Positions 11,753 to 28,700 of a stretch of DNA of 64,000 nucleotides are shown here, piece after piece. The stretch's first letter is position 1. Each line of letters opens with the position of its first letter. Below the pieces are notes generated by a model. That model saw only the letters and a program-made list of their open reading frames with translations, was not told the DNA's origin and did no database searches. The position numbers and the translations under genes were made by a program. The stretch spans positions 6,261,001-6,325,000 of the forward strand of contig JBAMJR010000097.1 in NCBI GenBank assembly GCA_038501785.1, given 5' to 3'. Origin of the DNA: Myoxocephalus aenaeus (lineage: Eukaryota; Chordata; Actinopteri; Perciformes; Cottidae).

Positions 11753-11940
11753 ATGGGGGATTTGGTGAAGACCCACTGAAGGCAGTGCGACAGGAGGTTT
11801 AACCACAATGTTTTCCTCAAACTAACCAAGCAGATTTGTTGCCTAAATTAACCAAGTATTTCAAACATACTTTTTTTTAACCCCAACCACGATCATTTCC
11901 TAAACCTAACCAAGCAATTTTTTTTTTTGCCTAATCACTG
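11753..11940. repeat. Dispersed repeat pair, copy 2
   Basis: Second copy of the repeat at 9,627-9,810, 2.1 kb away in the same orientation, with a longer T run near 11,928. Confidence 0.7.
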
Positions 11941-12510
11941 CAGGGGCTTGCGCATGCACACTTGTGTTGCTGGACATTCAGGGAACACACATGAAAAATA
12001 ACAACCAACTTTGCGTAAAATATCATGAACCCCTGTTTGAGGATAAATTTAGTTGCTTGGGTTGACACGTCTCTCAATAGCAGATTATCCTAGTTTAGCA
12101 CAAAATTGAAAGCAAGGTATTATTAAACATGTTATATCTTCATGTTTCATATAACTCAAGAAAGCATAAGCATATTCCTCAACATGTCAAACTTTGTAAA
12201 TATATATTTATGTAATCTAAGAAAGCAGAATTATGTGGCATACTTTCAGCAACAGGAGAGCCAAAAGTCTGCAGGGAAGCTACTTCAGGAATGCTGACTG
12301 TCTGTTTTCTACCCATTAAAGGAAGCGATGAGGTAATGGGAATGATAATGACAGCCCTGAATAAAGGCTGAGAGGGACCTGTTTGTCCTTCATCTCGGCG
12401 ACCTCTCACTATTCTCCAGGATTTGGCTTTTGAACAAAGCAGAAGCAGCAACAATCTGATTTAAGTGATCAAAGATGCAGCTGATGATTCTCCTGAGTCA
12501 ACACAAACTC

Positions 12511-12513
<3 letters not shown>

Positions 12514-12556
<43 letters not shown>
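12514..12556. repeat. (TG)n microsatellite, about 43 bp
   Basis: A pure TG dinucleotide run. Confidence 0.95.
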
Positions 12557-12558
<2 letters not shown>

Positions 12559-14855
12559 CTCTTGGTAGAATATTCCGTCTTCCTTGGGGAATTGGCCCAC
12601 CAAAGCCATAAACACGTACCTCAAAACTCATTGAACAGAACAGGGGCAATTATCAATCAACACCTGAAGTGTCATATTGATACATTTTGGCACGGCCTAT
12701 TTAACATTATTGCTTTATGAGGTACCTTGAGGCAACTGATATCGAGCCTGCGACTAACTCCCAGTATAATGGAGCCAACCCACAAATATTAAATTAACGC
12801 CGTGTTACAGCGATTAGTAACCAATCTTTTCTCCCTGGAAACAGCAGAAGTTCCAGAGGTTGAGAAGTAAAAACAATGAAGATTAGAAACACAATGAGGC
12901 CCGGATCAGACTACCAAAACAGCCATAAACCCAGTTTAAGAAGAGAGCCGAGAGGTGACCAGATCTCAGGGCTTCCTCTGTGCTGTATACATGCAGCAGA
13001 TTTTACGGAATAACATGAACACTCTGATAACTGAACTCCGTTCCTACAGATGTCTCCTCCCATGGACTCCATGGTTACAGTATTTGCATCACCAATCAGA
13101 GGAGAGGAAAGAAATCTCTGGAAATGTATGCGTCTGCTGCTGCCGGTTAATCTGACAGGTCAAGCTATATAAACATCCAGCATGGAGAAGCCATGCCTCG
13201 CTGTGTCAGCTTCATGTCAGTAGGCAGGGGGAGGAAAAAGAGGATTTCAATCCAAGAGGCAACAAAAGAATCCACCCAGCCCCTTTCGCATGCGGCTGCA
13301 CTTGGAGGGATTCATTAAAAGAATATCTGCATTATTTAGGTGGGCCAGACAGTAATACTACAAGCTGGTGTTATTAATGACTAACTAACTCTCTTTTATC
13401 AACATGTCATTGTCTAACGTGTATTGGAGGATGATGGATGAGTATGGGGGTAAATAAGCCCAGTGCTGTGCTACTTCAGGTCCATCACTGTACTGCAGAT
13501 CTCTGGCGGTGCAATAATTTATGATCTTTTTCTTTCTGGCGAATTTATCAGCAAAGACATTCCTATTACGAAGAACTCAAATATTTTTGGACTTGCATCT
13601 ATCAGTATCTCCTTGTGTCCTTCCATGGCCTGGGATTTTAATATGCTTTAAATAAAGTCCACTTTAGTTCTATAGCCCCCATATTAAATATGCATGTGCT
13701 GTGAAGGGCAACATCAAGGTACCAGAGCTCCCTAATAAAAAGATTAGGTAAAACGTCCAAATATTCTGCTTAAAGTTCAAGGCCTGAAAGTCAGAGCACA
13801 TGACAAGAAAACAACAAATACACTTTAACAAACTGGCAAGGAGTGCAATGAGTGCAAGGATCGGGGAAAGTGGGAACACGTGTGTAGATGGTTGTTGGTG
13901 GCAGTCAGGTGATGAGAAAGGAGGGATAGTCCAAGGTCAGCTGGTGGACAGACGGAAAATAGAAATGTCTTGATTTGGGGAACTAGAAATGTGGCAAGAG
14001 AGACAAAGTGTGATTGAGATGCTACAGCGTGGACCAAACGACAAACATTCAGCAGAAAGTTGTGACAGTTCAAGGAAAATACGACAAAAAGACTTTAATC
14101 AGGAGAAACAATAAAGTAAAGATAGTTTTGTATTATAACAATAAAGTCTTGACAAAAAGTATTTGACCGGACTATACAAGGAGATTTGTATTGTGGAGTC
14201 CAGACACCGATGGTGGTGGCCGATAATTCTGCTGAGACTAATAGACCGATGAAACTATGAAGCTGATGAAGCTGCGAAGACTGGGCGATGAAGGCGGAGC
14301 AGCATGAACGTACTGAAGGCAGAGAGATAATCGTATTCAAAAAGACAGCAGCAAGAAGATGGGCTAACAATGTCGTTGTGTCACTATGCTATTCAAAAGA
14401 TTTTACCAGCTGATGAGAGCAGCTGATTTTACGATTGACATCCCGAAACAATGGCAGCAGTAAATCATGAGTGAGCGCGTGTGAGAGGAATGAATGGCAG
14501 AATGTGTGAGAGATAAACTACAGGCCTGAGCATGCCAAAGAATAGTATTCCTGACTGAATTTACACTACATAATAAATCCAAATGCACATGTGTGAGAGG
14601 CAGCAGCAGATATCCCCGATGATCCGACCACATCTCCAGTCTGTTTACATTCTCTTTTTCCAAATACACAGATCAGAAGAAAAAACAGGCAGCTACAAAT
14701 TACACTTCTGTAAATCTGCTCCAAAAATAGTTTATTCTAACTGATGTGAAGAGCATTTCACGGAGAAAACCTGTGGAGATTATGTGGAGAATGGAAATGA
14801 TACGGCCCTCACACAGCCAGGAATGCCACGGACGTCTGCACATGTGGAATGACAA

Positions 14856-14858
<3 letters not shown>
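12557..14858. other. Intergenic stretch without a supported gene
   Basis: Frames on both strands are short and show no family features. I see no transposon ends or RNA genes here. Confidence 0.45.
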
Positions 14859-14904
<46 letters not shown>

Positions 14905-14911
14905 ACACACA
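14859..14911. repeat. (AC)n microsatellite, about 53 bp, one interruption
   Basis: An AC dinucleotide run broken by a single ACTC step near 14,897-14,900. Confidence 0.95.
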
Positions 14912-15901
14912 CCAGAACTAATGTGGCTTGACCTGCCAGCTAGATGTGAACTTGTGAAGAAGAGGAGAGAGCCAAAGCAGCAGAAGAGAAAGACCGCCTG
15001 TCCAAAAGATTTACATGTCTGGTATATTTCATACCAATCTGAATGGTTTCAGAGCTTCCAAATTGACACCAAATGAAATTCTCATAACGAATCAATCCAA
15101 ACCGTGTGAGAGTTAAACAGCTAGATTAGTGGGGAAGGAAGTTCAATTGCAGCTTTACCCGCAGCATGCACTGCCTGCAGCAGCTGAGCTGGAGAGCTGT
15201 GCACAGTGTCAACCAAACAAGGACACGGTGTCTCTTTTGTCATATGTCCATATGCAAACCAAATGTGCTCAAAAAGTCAGATGAAGAAAACCTCTCCGAG
15301 TGAGGCAAGGTTTTAGGACTTTGGACTTTGTTTGAGGGTCAAATAAGAATTATTTCAAGGAATACCTCACCCATAAAATGACCATCTGTATGCCTGTTAT
15401 CTTGAAGTCTTACTTTTCTTGCCGGCCTTCAAGGTGAACAGAGTTTATCCAGTCCTATGCTCAGTACCTCCCAAGCACATGCATCTGCAAAATCGTACAC
15501 TTCTTAACACGTCCTCCAATATTGACTCATGCTTGTGGGTGTGTGCTCTGACAGTCGTGGAGGAAGTGTTTAAAAATATTTTAACGAATATGCATGTGTT
15601 TGGGAAGTACTTTAATATTGTCTGTTGTTAAAGCTGGCATCCATTTACTGTAATTCATCAAGGATTTACTGAGTGTTTTTGGATTCCTTGTTCACAGTGT
15701 AGGCATGGGAGAAAAAGTTTTCTTCAGGAATACAAGGTAACCCCCGGTCAGTAATAAACATTGGTAATTTTAAGGGTAATGTATTCCTTTAAGGGTATAA
15801 GTTATAGTGGCTACAATACATTGTTTATGTTCACTGGAAGTCACATGACTATTTGTATGTGATGTGAGGTGTTTGTCTGAAGGATGCAGATTGGATATAA
15901 T

Positions 15902-16682
15902 CAGGGCCGGCGATTGCTATAGGCGAACTAGGCGACTGCCTAGGGCGACAAATGGGTTGGGGGCGCCCTCACAGCGCACATTTCAGCACTGTGAGCAATT
16001 CGCGACCACCGGCGCTGGCTCCCGCGAGCAGGGACCAAGACACGTCACATCAAAGATGTTCTATTACGGAGAGGACAACAACTCGGCCAAAAATCTGAAA
16101 TTTTTTTCGAGAAAACGGGACGCTGATAGGCCAAGACTCGACACGTCACATCAAAGATCTTCTATTTCAAAGATGACTCACTCCAAAAAAATAAATCGTT
16201 TGTGCGGTCTGAAAAATGTGCGCGATCTGAAAAATCTATTGCGCGACCACTTTGACTGGCCCGTGACATTTGCAAAAATGAAGCGGTCTAAACTATCTGG
16301 AGCACAGGGACGAAAACGAAAAAAGGAAGAAGAGGAAAAGAAAGTCAAGTATAGGTTTGTTCAATAAACATATTTGAAAAAAAGAGTGTTTTGCACAGTT
16401 TATGGAGTTAATTTAATCCTAACTTTGAGTGTGTAATAAATTATTTAAAATAATAAAAAAGAAAATGTTCTGAAACTATTCTGGTGTTTGTTGTCCATGC
16501 ACCATTTATTGTTGAACTGCAATGTAGAATAGTAGAATTATAAGTGGGTGAAAAACTGCTATGCAAAGTAAAGCAGTTAAGTTAATATATGTCTCTTCAG
16601 TGATGTAAAGTATTGTGTGTCTGTGGGGGGGGCGCAAAACTCAATCTCGCCTAGGGCAACCAAAGGGCTAGAGCCGGCCCTG
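15902..16682 (+). mobile_element. Deleted hAT transposon keeping the transposase N-terminus
   Basis: The element starts CAGGGCCGGCG and ends GCCGGCCCTG, with a perfect 8-bp duplication GATATAAT (15,894-15,901 and 16,683-16,690). The ends carry GCCTAGGGCGA and TCGCCTAGGGCAA, typical of a hAT group common in fish. A short internal direct repeat occurs at about 16,041-16,065 and 16,142-16,166. Nothing remains of the catalytic or BED/TTF-type zinc-finger parts, so it cannot move on its own. Confidence 0.88.
16278..16367 (+). pseudogene. Transposase N-terminal stub (29 codons) inside the hAT element
   Basis: The frame starts MKRSKLSGAQGRKRKKEEEE, which is like the N-terminus of ZMYM1-like/TTF-type hAT transposases (K-x-S-G-A-Q-x-R-K). 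It stops after 29 codons, and the element then runs into its right end. This is a deletion remnant, not a gene. Confidence 0.7.
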
Positions 16683-17178
16683 GATATAATGAAAGAGTTT
16701 GCACTACAGATTCAGTGTTTGTGATGCTTAACCGGTAATATAAAGGTCTGGATAGCTCAGCCTCTGCTGCAGGAAACACACAGATGCAACTAAACGCTTA
16801 AATGATAACTGCAAGGCAACCACTACGTTTGCTATAGTTACGCATGGCTTTGGGAGGTGAAAGAGAAAAGAAAAATCTGAATAATTCACAGAAAACACTA
16901 TCAACAGTTTTCATCGGTGATTATTCTCTCCAGTAAAAGTTAAGTTATAAGTATGTTTTATTCTTAAAGATATTTTAAATGTAATTTTCCAATGCTGTGG
17001 AAAAAAACATTCCCACACATTGTTTTGTTTTTGTTGTTTCATTTTGGGTGAACCAACCCTTTAAATGTGCTTCATGTGGCAGGTTGGCTGCATACGTTGA
17101 TAAAATGAACAAGCAAGAACCAAGTCATCACTCAGTCAACTGTGTCCTTTGGATGTTTCCAAAAGTCTGCCTCCATGA

Positions 17179-21747
<4,569 letters not shown>

Positions 21748-22144
21748 TTTGGCAGAGTCCCCTCACCTGGTCTCATAACGCACTGCAGAACATTAAAAAG
21801 GCCCAGCAGCGACTGTATTTCTTAAGAAGGCTGAGGAAATTTGGCATGCCACCCAAAATTCTCAGCAACTTCTACAGATGTACGGTCAAGAGCGTCCTCA
21901 CCAGCTCAATCACAGTGTGGTATGGAAGCTGCACTGCCCAGTTCAGGCAAAGTCGGCATCTAATGTTGACTTACGGAAAGGGATCATAAAGGGCTCAAAA
22001 TGTCTGCCGGAGAGCCCTCAAGCACTCTACGATGTGACAGTGGGACAGCCCTAAACCCTCAAGGACTTTGTGGGAGCGCGCCTCAAAGTCTCAGAGTGCT
22101 TAAGGGTGGAGATTGGGATTGGGCCTGTGTAGCACTTGGACCTG

Positions 22145-22217
<73 letters not shown>

Positions 22218-22540
22218 ACTGAATTGTGAACAGCTGCTGTTGTGACCTCAAGTACCATACTTGATACATTTGTAGCAATGCATAGTGCACTTTATACACT
22301 CAGTGAAACTGATTGTGCAATACTGTTGTCATATTTGTGTGCCTTATTATATATTTTCTTAGACTATTAGCATTTATAGCAATGTTTTTTTTTGTATTCT
22401 TAATTCTAATTTTTGTTTACCTTTTTACGTTTATTGTAATTCGGTGTGTAAGGAGGACCTAGCAAAATAAGCTTTGCCTTGTACGGAGTAACTGTCTGTT
22501 ATGTGTGCATGTGAAAATAAAAACATCTTGAATTTGAATG
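21748..22540 (+). mobile_element. 5'-truncated LINE fragment (L2-like reverse transcriptase end)
   Basis: One plus-strand frame at about 21,785-21,955 reads AQQRLYFLRRLRKFGMPPKI and then FYRCTVKSVLTSSITVWYGS. That is the C-terminal end of an L2/Rex-like reverse transcriptase region. The frame then decays and a (CA)n tract interrupts it. The block ends with AAAATAAAAACATCTTGAAT near 22,513-22,533, resembling fish LINE 3' tails. It is dead by truncation and deletion. Confidence 0.8.
22147..22216. repeat. (AC)n microsatellite, about 70 bp
   Basis: A pure AC run inside the LINE remnant. Confidence 0.95.
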
Positions 22541-22749
22541 CACTGGAACCGTAATGATGAGATTCCGTGTTTAAAGTCATTGAACTATACTAGAACTGGC
22601 TAATCTCTTTCTCCCAATTGAGCTCTTGTGTTTGCTTATTCTCTGCTTTAATGGATGTGACTTCTTAACACAGATTAACCCACAAGGACATTTAATTATA
22701 TGAATTACATCAATAATAAAAAACTTGTTCCAAGTGTGGAGATGAGTAG

Positions 22750-22905
22750 TACTTAGTAGCACTTAAATGGCACTTACTTACAGCCCTTTGTAGTTCGGCT
22801 TTCTTGAAGAAACTGTACTTTCCTGATTCTTGTTGTTCTGCGTTTGCACTAATTGTAAGTCGCTTTGGATAAAAGCGTCAGCTAAATGAAATGTAATGTA
22901 ATGCA
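22750..22905 (+). repeat. Dispersed repeat with GTCGCTTTGGATAAAAGCGTC core, copy 1
   Basis: The 3' part reads AAGTCGCTTTGGATAAAAGC and then CAGCTAAATGAAATGTAATG, a short repeat very common in teleost genomes. The whole block matches the reverse complement of 48,758-48,928. Confidence 0.75.
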
Positions 22906-25449
22906 TTTACCTTTGACCATTACATTGAGCAGTGTGGAGGAAGCATATATGGCCTGACAGAAATCAAGAAATTAATTGTTACAAAAGAATCCCTGCCATA
23001 AACTTAGCTTGATTATTGAAACATTGGCACATTTTACCATCAGTGCCAGCTGTATCTCCTTGGATCTGAAAGAACCACCATTACTAGTATGGAAGAGGAG
23101 AGATGCTGATGTAACATCACACAAGGATGTGCTCGCCATAATAATGATCAAATGTACTTTACTCATTCTCACACTGGGAAAAATCCTATCAATTATCATC
23201 TTAATCTCATCGTTGCATGTTACACTTCTCATGTAATCTATATGATTAAATGCGTTCAACTTCTTCCTGTGTTTATTTTTATTTTTTTTATATGTGGAAC
23301 ATAATGTGGCAGATTGTACAGATGTTGCTGTCAATTATTAAGACACTCATACAGGGAAATAATGATCTCACACCTTTGGTCAGAGTGGGCGGAGCATTTT
23401 TAAGATCAACTGAGAAGTTTTTTGCTTGAAAAACCCAGAATATTGTTAAACTGTCCAATCAAACCTTTTTTTCTATTGGTGTCCAAATTAAGATGTTTGT
23501 TGTGAATCTTCTTGGAAAAATGTATGTTCATCATATGTTATGTTGTCTTATAGTAACAAGATAAAATAGCAGACATAGTATTGACAAAAGTAGATAGGAC
23601 ATTTAAGGATCATGTCTAATTGTAGTTTTCCTGTCTATAATTTACTTTGGAATCACATTGGGCAATTTTACAATTAAGTTCGGTTGGACTGTTTTCAGAT
23701 TCTTCTCTCATGATTGATTCTGCACATTTTCCGATGAATAGAGCCACATACAGACCAGAGGTGGAGGGAACCATGTGACCAGTAGTACCCTCAGATATAC
23801 CTTTGTCTTTCACCAGCCAATCTTGGTCGGGGCAGTTTACCAGTCAGCCAAACAAAGGAGTGAATAAACAACACCAGTCGTCAAGCTGCTCTGACGTGTT
23901 ATGTGCATAGTGAGAACTTCTTAAATCAGGCTCCACCTGTACAAGCACAATCTGTTTTGAAATGTCTGGGAGCTGTTTATTTCTGGAATAGACTGATCTC
24001 CCTCCAAACATATTTCTCAATTTGAAACCAGACAAGTGGAGAGGAGATTTTACAGCTGCAATAAAATCATAAGAAGATTAGGCATTCAAAAATGGACATT
24101 AAAACAGGTTATGGTAATTGCACAGAAACTACTTTTGGAGTATTTGTTATTGTTGTTATATCGTAGAAGCAGTGATATCACTTTTAATAGGTGAAAAAAA
24201 AAAACTTTTGCCCAGCAGCAACACAATTTGATTCTGCAATCCCTGGGTGAGCTTGACTTCTGCATCAGTCCCTGATGGGATTTAGAGAAGTGGTGTATTT
24301 TAAGCTGCACAGTTAGCATTTGTTATAGACTAATAACTACTAAGTGCATCTGATCCCGTTGAGACTATGAGCATGAAAAGGACAGAAGAGAAAGGTCAGA
24401 TGGAAATACCGATGGAAATACTGAAAATCTAAAGTTTGCAGACTTTTCTTTACCAACAGGAGCTTGTAGCCCTTAAACAGAATGTTTACGTTTATAAAGT
24501 ATTAAAACCACCAAAACCCTGATTTACAAGGTTTTCTGGTAAACTTGTATTTTATTAATCAGAATATGTATAATGTGTAAAAGTAAAACCATATATTCTC
24601 CTAAAGTTATATCTAAAAATATCAAAATCCAAGATATCATATATACTGGTTACATAATTAGTTCAATGTTATGTAGCAGAACTTGATCTCTAACTGATTT
24701 AAGACTGGAAACAGTTAGAGAAGCTTCAATGGAAATCCAATAGGATCTTTGCATGTGAAGTACTTCAGAGACTTGTAATTGACACAGAGGGAACAATGCT
24801 CATCTCAATATTCCCAAGCGACCCAGGCTGGATGTGGGTTTTTACCTCAACTTAATTAGGTTAAACCCACTGAAAGCAATAAGTTTGCTGTGTTTTTTAA
24901 TCAAATAGTGTGGGTTTGCATCTGTGATGGGGTCGTCTATAAAAAAAAAACAATTTTATGGGCTGTAATTGCGAGCATTGTGATTAAAGAAGAAAAAAAA
25001 CACTGAGTTTAAACAAACTTGAAAACCTGTTTTATTCACACAAGAGACAATTTCAGGCACTTGTAAAGAAGAACATGTCTTTACTCTGAGATGCCAAAAA
25101 ACAATCCTGGACTCTATCAGACACACACCAACTTTGGCAAAGTGCTGGTGTTACAAGGAAATGACCAATTGCAGTGTTTTTACTGAGTCCAACAGACTTT
25201 GCCAAACATCATGCAAAAGCCTCCGCAGTTGATACCATGCGGCTGTTGTGTTTGTTTGATTTTAATTCTTCTGGTTTGCTCATTGGAAAGGTTTGTGACC
25301 TGCACCCCGCTGCAACTGCACTTAATTTTTAGTATTTGTATTTCACCTTTGGGTTTACTTCAGTTCAGACAGGTTTAAGTGACCTGAGAATACCAAAACA
25401 ATAACAGACTTGCAGATCATATACACTGACAGTGTCAAATGTAGTCTGA
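22906..25449. other. Intergenic stretch between repeats and the rpap1 3' end
   Basis: No supported gene or RNA was seen. The longest frame (22,972-23,334, minus) shows no domain and is crossed by low-complexity sequence. Confidence 0.45.
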
Positions 25450-25719
25450 AATTGTAAACTTTACCTTTATTATGCTCGAAGCAAAGGCCTGACCAAATCT
25501 ATCATAGGTTGGGCTTCCTTTAAGATAAAAGGCGACAGAAAATGTTCTTGAAACCTTGATGAGAATCTTTTAGAATTTGAAATGAACGTCTCACTTTGTA
25601 TCCTTTCTTTCTCCGCATCTTCTTCTCGTGTACATTTCCGATTTGTCTCAGTCCCATATTGTCCCTCCTCCGGAACGGCTGTTTTCGATTCACTACTATT
25701 TTTCCACTCCCCGCTGCTT
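25450..25719 (-). other. rpap1: 3' untranslated region of rpap1 with poly(A) signal
   Basis: Downstream of the rpap1 stop codon on the minus strand the first AATAAA hexamer (TTTATT on the plus strand) lies at 25,466-25,471. That predicts a 3' UTR of about 250-270 bases. No competing gene is seen here. The exact cleavage site cannot be read from sequence alone. Confidence 0.55.
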
Positions 25720-28700
25720 TCAGTCTCCTTTGTCATCGCTGCTGTCCTGCTGTTTTAGGACACTCTCCAGACGTTTCGCCCTAATTGGAGGCAATTGCTC
25801 ATACAAGTCAAAGCCAAACTCTGAGCGCTGTTGTGGCAGACGGAAGAGCAGCAAGTGGTTCCTCAACACCTGGAAATGAGACAAAGAGCGTGAGAAGGAG
25901 GTGAGAAGAGCAGTAACGGTTGTGGTTGCCAGGATGTATGTGGAAGAATTGTGGAGTAGTATATATACACATAGGATTAAAACATGGGCAATTGACATCT
26001 TGATTCAGCTGTGTAAAGGTCTGAGGGTCAGGGTAATGACTGGCATCTACATTCCAGCCAGAAGGCTCCACCCACTCCTTCAGGAGAGCATTGAGATCAG
26101 GTGTGGGAAGAGACACACCTGATCTTGATCTCCTCGTCAGGGAGGAGAACAAAAGGCAAGGAGGGGGGGGGGGGGAATAGCACAGGGGGGAAGAAGAGAG
26201 GTGTCTCCGCTTCAATAAGAAGATTAAACCGGTAAGTCGGCTAGCGGCCCGCCTGATATACTTTAGTTTGTGTAGTTAACTGATAGAGCTCTGGACTGAG
26301 CTACCTTTTTGTGTTTGTTTAATTAAAAACCTTTAAAACGTGCAGAACTGACTCTGCCTATGATTGCTGTGCTGCCCTAACTCATTATGTTTTCAATTGA
26401 AAAGTTGTAACAGGACGGTACGGAGGACACAGAAGGTAGTGCTGAAATGATTGCCTGAAATGCAATGAATAGTACAAATAATTTCATGAGGACTAAAGTG
26501 CATAGTCTTTATTATCACACCTCTTCCCCGACTAACACACAAACGGAGAGATGTCAGCAGACAGCGGATCAGAGGGGCCCGGTGAAGACACTGAAGTGAA
26601 CCAGGTTAAGTGAAGATAACTCCAGTTGATGACAACTACGCTCGTTATTGTAACTGCAATAAAACCTTGATGAGTAAAAAGCCAATATCTCATCAATACA
26701 CCTGCAGAACAAGCACAAGTTAAGCATGTAAAGTCTACATCGTAGTCTGCTCTGTTCCCAGACTCTCATCCCCCACCGCCATGTTTTACATAAGCTTCAA
26801 TAATATCAAATTGTTACCAAAAAGTTGTTTTGTGCGTGGTCTGTTTTGCTTAGTTTGCCACGTATCTTAAATGTTATCAAATCCTTGTAAACGTATCTGC
26901 TGGCTGAGACAAAGCAGCCCGCCCCACTCGACCAGCAGCGGAAAAGACTGACACTGATATCTGTGTTCTACATTCTTTCTAAACTTCACTTGAGAATATT
27001 AATCATTTAATTGACATGTTAGTTTCCAGTGATATATTCATTTAATTCAAATATATTTTTTATATAACTCTAAAGCAGTTCAGAGTGCTATTTAAAAAAA
27101 ACAAGTCAAAGATCAGCAGGCAAACTGTTTCATTCTTTCAGTGCCTGAAAGCCTTCGCACCAGATTTTAGAAAGTGCTCTGAACACATGCAGGAGATTTC
27201 CACATTGGTACCAGATTCCAGGTACTTACAGACGAGCTGTCTCCAGGCTTTAGCACCCACCACCAAAATATCAATTTCCTGACTTTAGCTGGAGGAAGTT
27301 TGCTGCCATCAAGTGGTTGATTTCTTCCAAGCAGCTAACTTGGGAGATGATGGAAATTGTCAGTGGATAGTGGTGGTAAGAAGCTGCGTGTCATCTGCAT
27401 AATTATGTTATGTTTGCTGAGGATGTAGCCAAGGGGAAGCATATGTTAAATATAGGAGGTCGTTGAGGGAGCCCTGTGTGACTCCACACACTAATGTTTG
27501 ACTGTTGCAGTGGAAGTCCCCAAGTATATATAAATACAAGTTTGATTATGCAGTTAAGATACAACCCACCTGAACCGTGTTAAGCAGACCCACTCAGTTT
27601 GTTAACCTTTTCAGCAGGATCTCTGAGTCTACTGTGTCAAATGCAGATTTTGAGTTGTTATTTTATTGTCACCTTAGATCCTCATGTCATTAACAACCAG
27701 AGCAGTTTCTGTACATTGTTTAAGACTAAATAAGTGCTATTTCACTTTTCATATTGGAAGTGGATTTACGGACATCTCATTCCTAATTTAAGTCTAAGGG
27801 GAAAAGTATTTTTGACGGACCATGGAATTTGTAATTCCACGGTTTGGCCACTATGTGAAATTTGCTTCAAAGCACTCTGGTTCGGGTTCAGCCAGAGTTA
27901 ACGGATAATGGATAACTGGGCCAGGACTTCCTCTTCTATGCAGTGGTCTTGTTTACTTGTAAATTACAGGCCCATTTAGAGAAAAATAGACCATAAAGCA
28001 GGATATGCTTTAGGGGGCGGGCTACCCTCTCCACCACCTACTGCAGGGACAGCGGAGAAGAGATTCATCGCGCTCCACTGCAACAAGGACCGCTCAGGAG
28101 AACATTCCTGCCTACGGCATTAAGACTTTATAATAAGTCACCGCTTGCCAGATCCTCTGATTAATCAGTGTACACGTTTATGTTTATCTACACTTCATAT
28201 ACTTACATAATTTGCATTTTTGCACTCTCCTATTGTTTGTTTGTTTTATTTAGACCTCACACACTTAATATACACATACATACTTTGCATTTTTGCACTT
28301 CTACTGTTTAAGTTTAATTTAATTCCTAAATTAATACTGTTTTTTTCTTTCACCCCAGCTATTTATTTTTTTATTATTATTGTATATATCTTTCATCCCT
28401 GTTTTTATATCTTATTTTTGTCTGTAAATTGCTGCTACGTCGACACCAAATTTCCCCTCGGGGATTAATAAAGTATATATTCATTCATTCACCTTGACAG
28501 GTTGCCACCACTACCAGAGCCATATATGGCGTCTCTATGTCACTCAACAGTCCAAATATTGTCACTTTCATTCAATGGTTGCAAAAAGTCAAGATGGCAC
28601 AGCCGTAATCCCAGATGGCGACGGCCAAAACACTAAACTCAAGGCTTCAAAACGTCAGTCCACAAACCAAAGGGTGATTTAACTATGACTATGTCTACTT

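Noticed and set aside
16278..16367. Domesticated transposase gene
   Set aside because: Only 29 codons remain, inside intact element ends; nothing suggests host use.
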